This document shows positions 11,602 through 12,185 of a stretch of 12,185 nt of DNA, piece after piece. The notes under the pieces were generated by a model. That model saw only the letters and a program-made list of their open reading frames with translations, did not search any database and had not been told where the DNA came from. The translations under genes and the position numbers were made by a program. The stretch is from Baffinella frigidus (lineage: Eukaryota > Cryptophyceae > Cryptomonadales > Baffinellaceae), in the NCBI GenBank assembly GCA_026770585.1, contig MU646911.1, positions 164,226 to 176,410 of the forward strand. Direction: 5' to 3'. Positions within the stretch are counted from its first letter, which is position 1. Every line of letters begins with the position of its first letter.

Positions 11602-11706
11602 TATCCCTTAAGTGGCGAGTAGGCACACACGCCCTACCGTAGGGCTCAAGGACCTGCCCAGGACCTCTTGGCGGTCAATTTTGACCGCCTCGCCACTTTA
11701 GGGATA
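11602..11706. mobile_element. TATCCCTTAAGTG foldback family, copy C3 with a different hairpin
   Basis: Ends TATCCCTTAAGTGGCG (11602-11617) and CGCCACTTTAGGGATA (11691-11706), one mismatch in 16; TA at both edges. The core GCCCTACCGTAGGGC...GACCTGCCCAGGACC is conserved, but the hairpin is GGCGGTCAA-TT-TTGACCGCC (11670-11689) instead of the TAGGGTGAAT palindrome. Confidence 0.85.
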
Positions 11707-12185
11707 GGTTCCTAGGCATGGGCCTACTGTAGGGCCCTAAGGGTGGTTGGTTTCTTTTGAGGGATGTACCCCTGTGCACGCGTTCAAACGCAGCAGGGCG
11801 ATGCGCGTCGAGTCCAAGTTGCGACGTGAGAGACACGACACATGCAAAATATCAGGTCCTCTGAAAGCTTTCGTGCGGCATGAAACACACTCTTGTGTCT
11901 CTCCCTGCACTCAAACTGAATTTTCCGCGGTCGTGCGTGCACTGTTAATACACGGTGCTTCCCCCTGTGGGGAAAGCCTGACTGTGGGTATCTAAGCTCT
12001 AAGGGCGCCTGGGCCATAAGGTTATGAGCCTAGGACAACTTCCAACGGTTCCGAACGTGCAGACACGTCCTCCACACACTCACACACATACACACACATT
12101 ATGTTATCGTTCCCCCCCCCCCCCCCACTCGCTAGTACCGTTTCCGTCCGAACGCGTCTTTCGACCCCCCCCCCCCCTGCCCTCC
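11707..12185. other. 3' flank, no gene recognised
   Basis: GGGCCTACTGTAGGGCCCTAA (from 11719) resembles part of the foldback core. Otherwise unique sequence to about 12060, then CA-rich simple sequence (12070-12100) and C runs (12113-12126 and 12166-12177). Overlapping ORFs on both strands lack any family signature. Confidence 0.5.

Larger units (their letters stand above)
11019..12051 (+). repeat. 27-bp exact direct repeat, 1006 bp apart
   Basis: TGAGCCTAGGACAACTTCCA and the next seven bases (ACGGTTC) are identical at 11019-11045 and 12025-12051. Flanks differ. Origin unknown. Confidence 0.85.

Noticed and set aside
11747-12017. Overlapping ORFs on both strands near the right edge
   Set aside because: Neither has recognisable motifs, splice context or codon bias that would favour it.
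1-12185. tRNA, rRNA or other structured RNA genes
   Set aside because: I looked for cloverleaf-type and rRNA-like stretches and found only hairpins that belong to the inverted-repeat elements.

Overview
This is nuclear DNA of a eukaryote, not bacterial sequence. Coding information comes in short pieces bounded by GT/AG splice signals, introns make up most of the window, and plant/alga-type TTTAGGG telomere-like repeats are scattered through it. A protist such as a photosynthetic alveolate (Chromera-like) would fit, but that is a guess from style and no marker here fixes the species.

Two genes diverge from about 1826-2162. On the minus strand, 1825 down to about 1223 holds the first two exons of a Gemin2/SIP1-like protein, the SMN-complex partner in snRNP assembly; later exons were not found. 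On the plus strand, 2163 to about 10886 (or 11009) carries one fragmented gene that I reconstruct as 15 exons, about 489 residues: an N-terminal signal anchor, an acidic stem, and an exostosin-like (GT47-type) glycosyltransferase domain. Splice phases agree at every proposed junction. From exon 6 on the peptide reads like the family in the expected order (HLSDE, FVYHNYW, LFWLPLG, RKYLWSFAGS, PCPQGLNPETFRFWEALEAGAIP, NWTELPDLL). Exons 1-5 and 10 rest more on phase and splice signals than on recognisable sequence.

The introns are the unusual part. Most contain degenerate CCCTAAA/TTTAGGG arrays, often touching a splice site and often locally homogenised for a variant heptamer (TTTCGGG, CCGTAAA, CCCTCAA, CCCTCCA). 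Several introns also hold broken partial copies of the neighbouring exon. Short non-coding inverted-repeat elements (MITE-like) occur throughout: a family with TATCCCTTAAGTG ends (7927-8024, 10823-10943, 11602-11706, and a diverged relative at 601-715), a family with GGATCCTAGCTCTG ends (1063-1222, 8601-8731), a TA-flanked element (6584-6705), and one with CCACACGGTGGGCTAC ends (4815-4952). Many contain a further internal hairpin.

The most notable single place is the 3' end of the glycosyltransferase gene. One TATCCCTTAAGTG element sits so that its ends supply a GT and an AG about 120 bp apart. It is either an intron made by the element or the source of the last codons and the stop. Downstream of 11010 I see only repeats, microsatellites and homopolymer runs.
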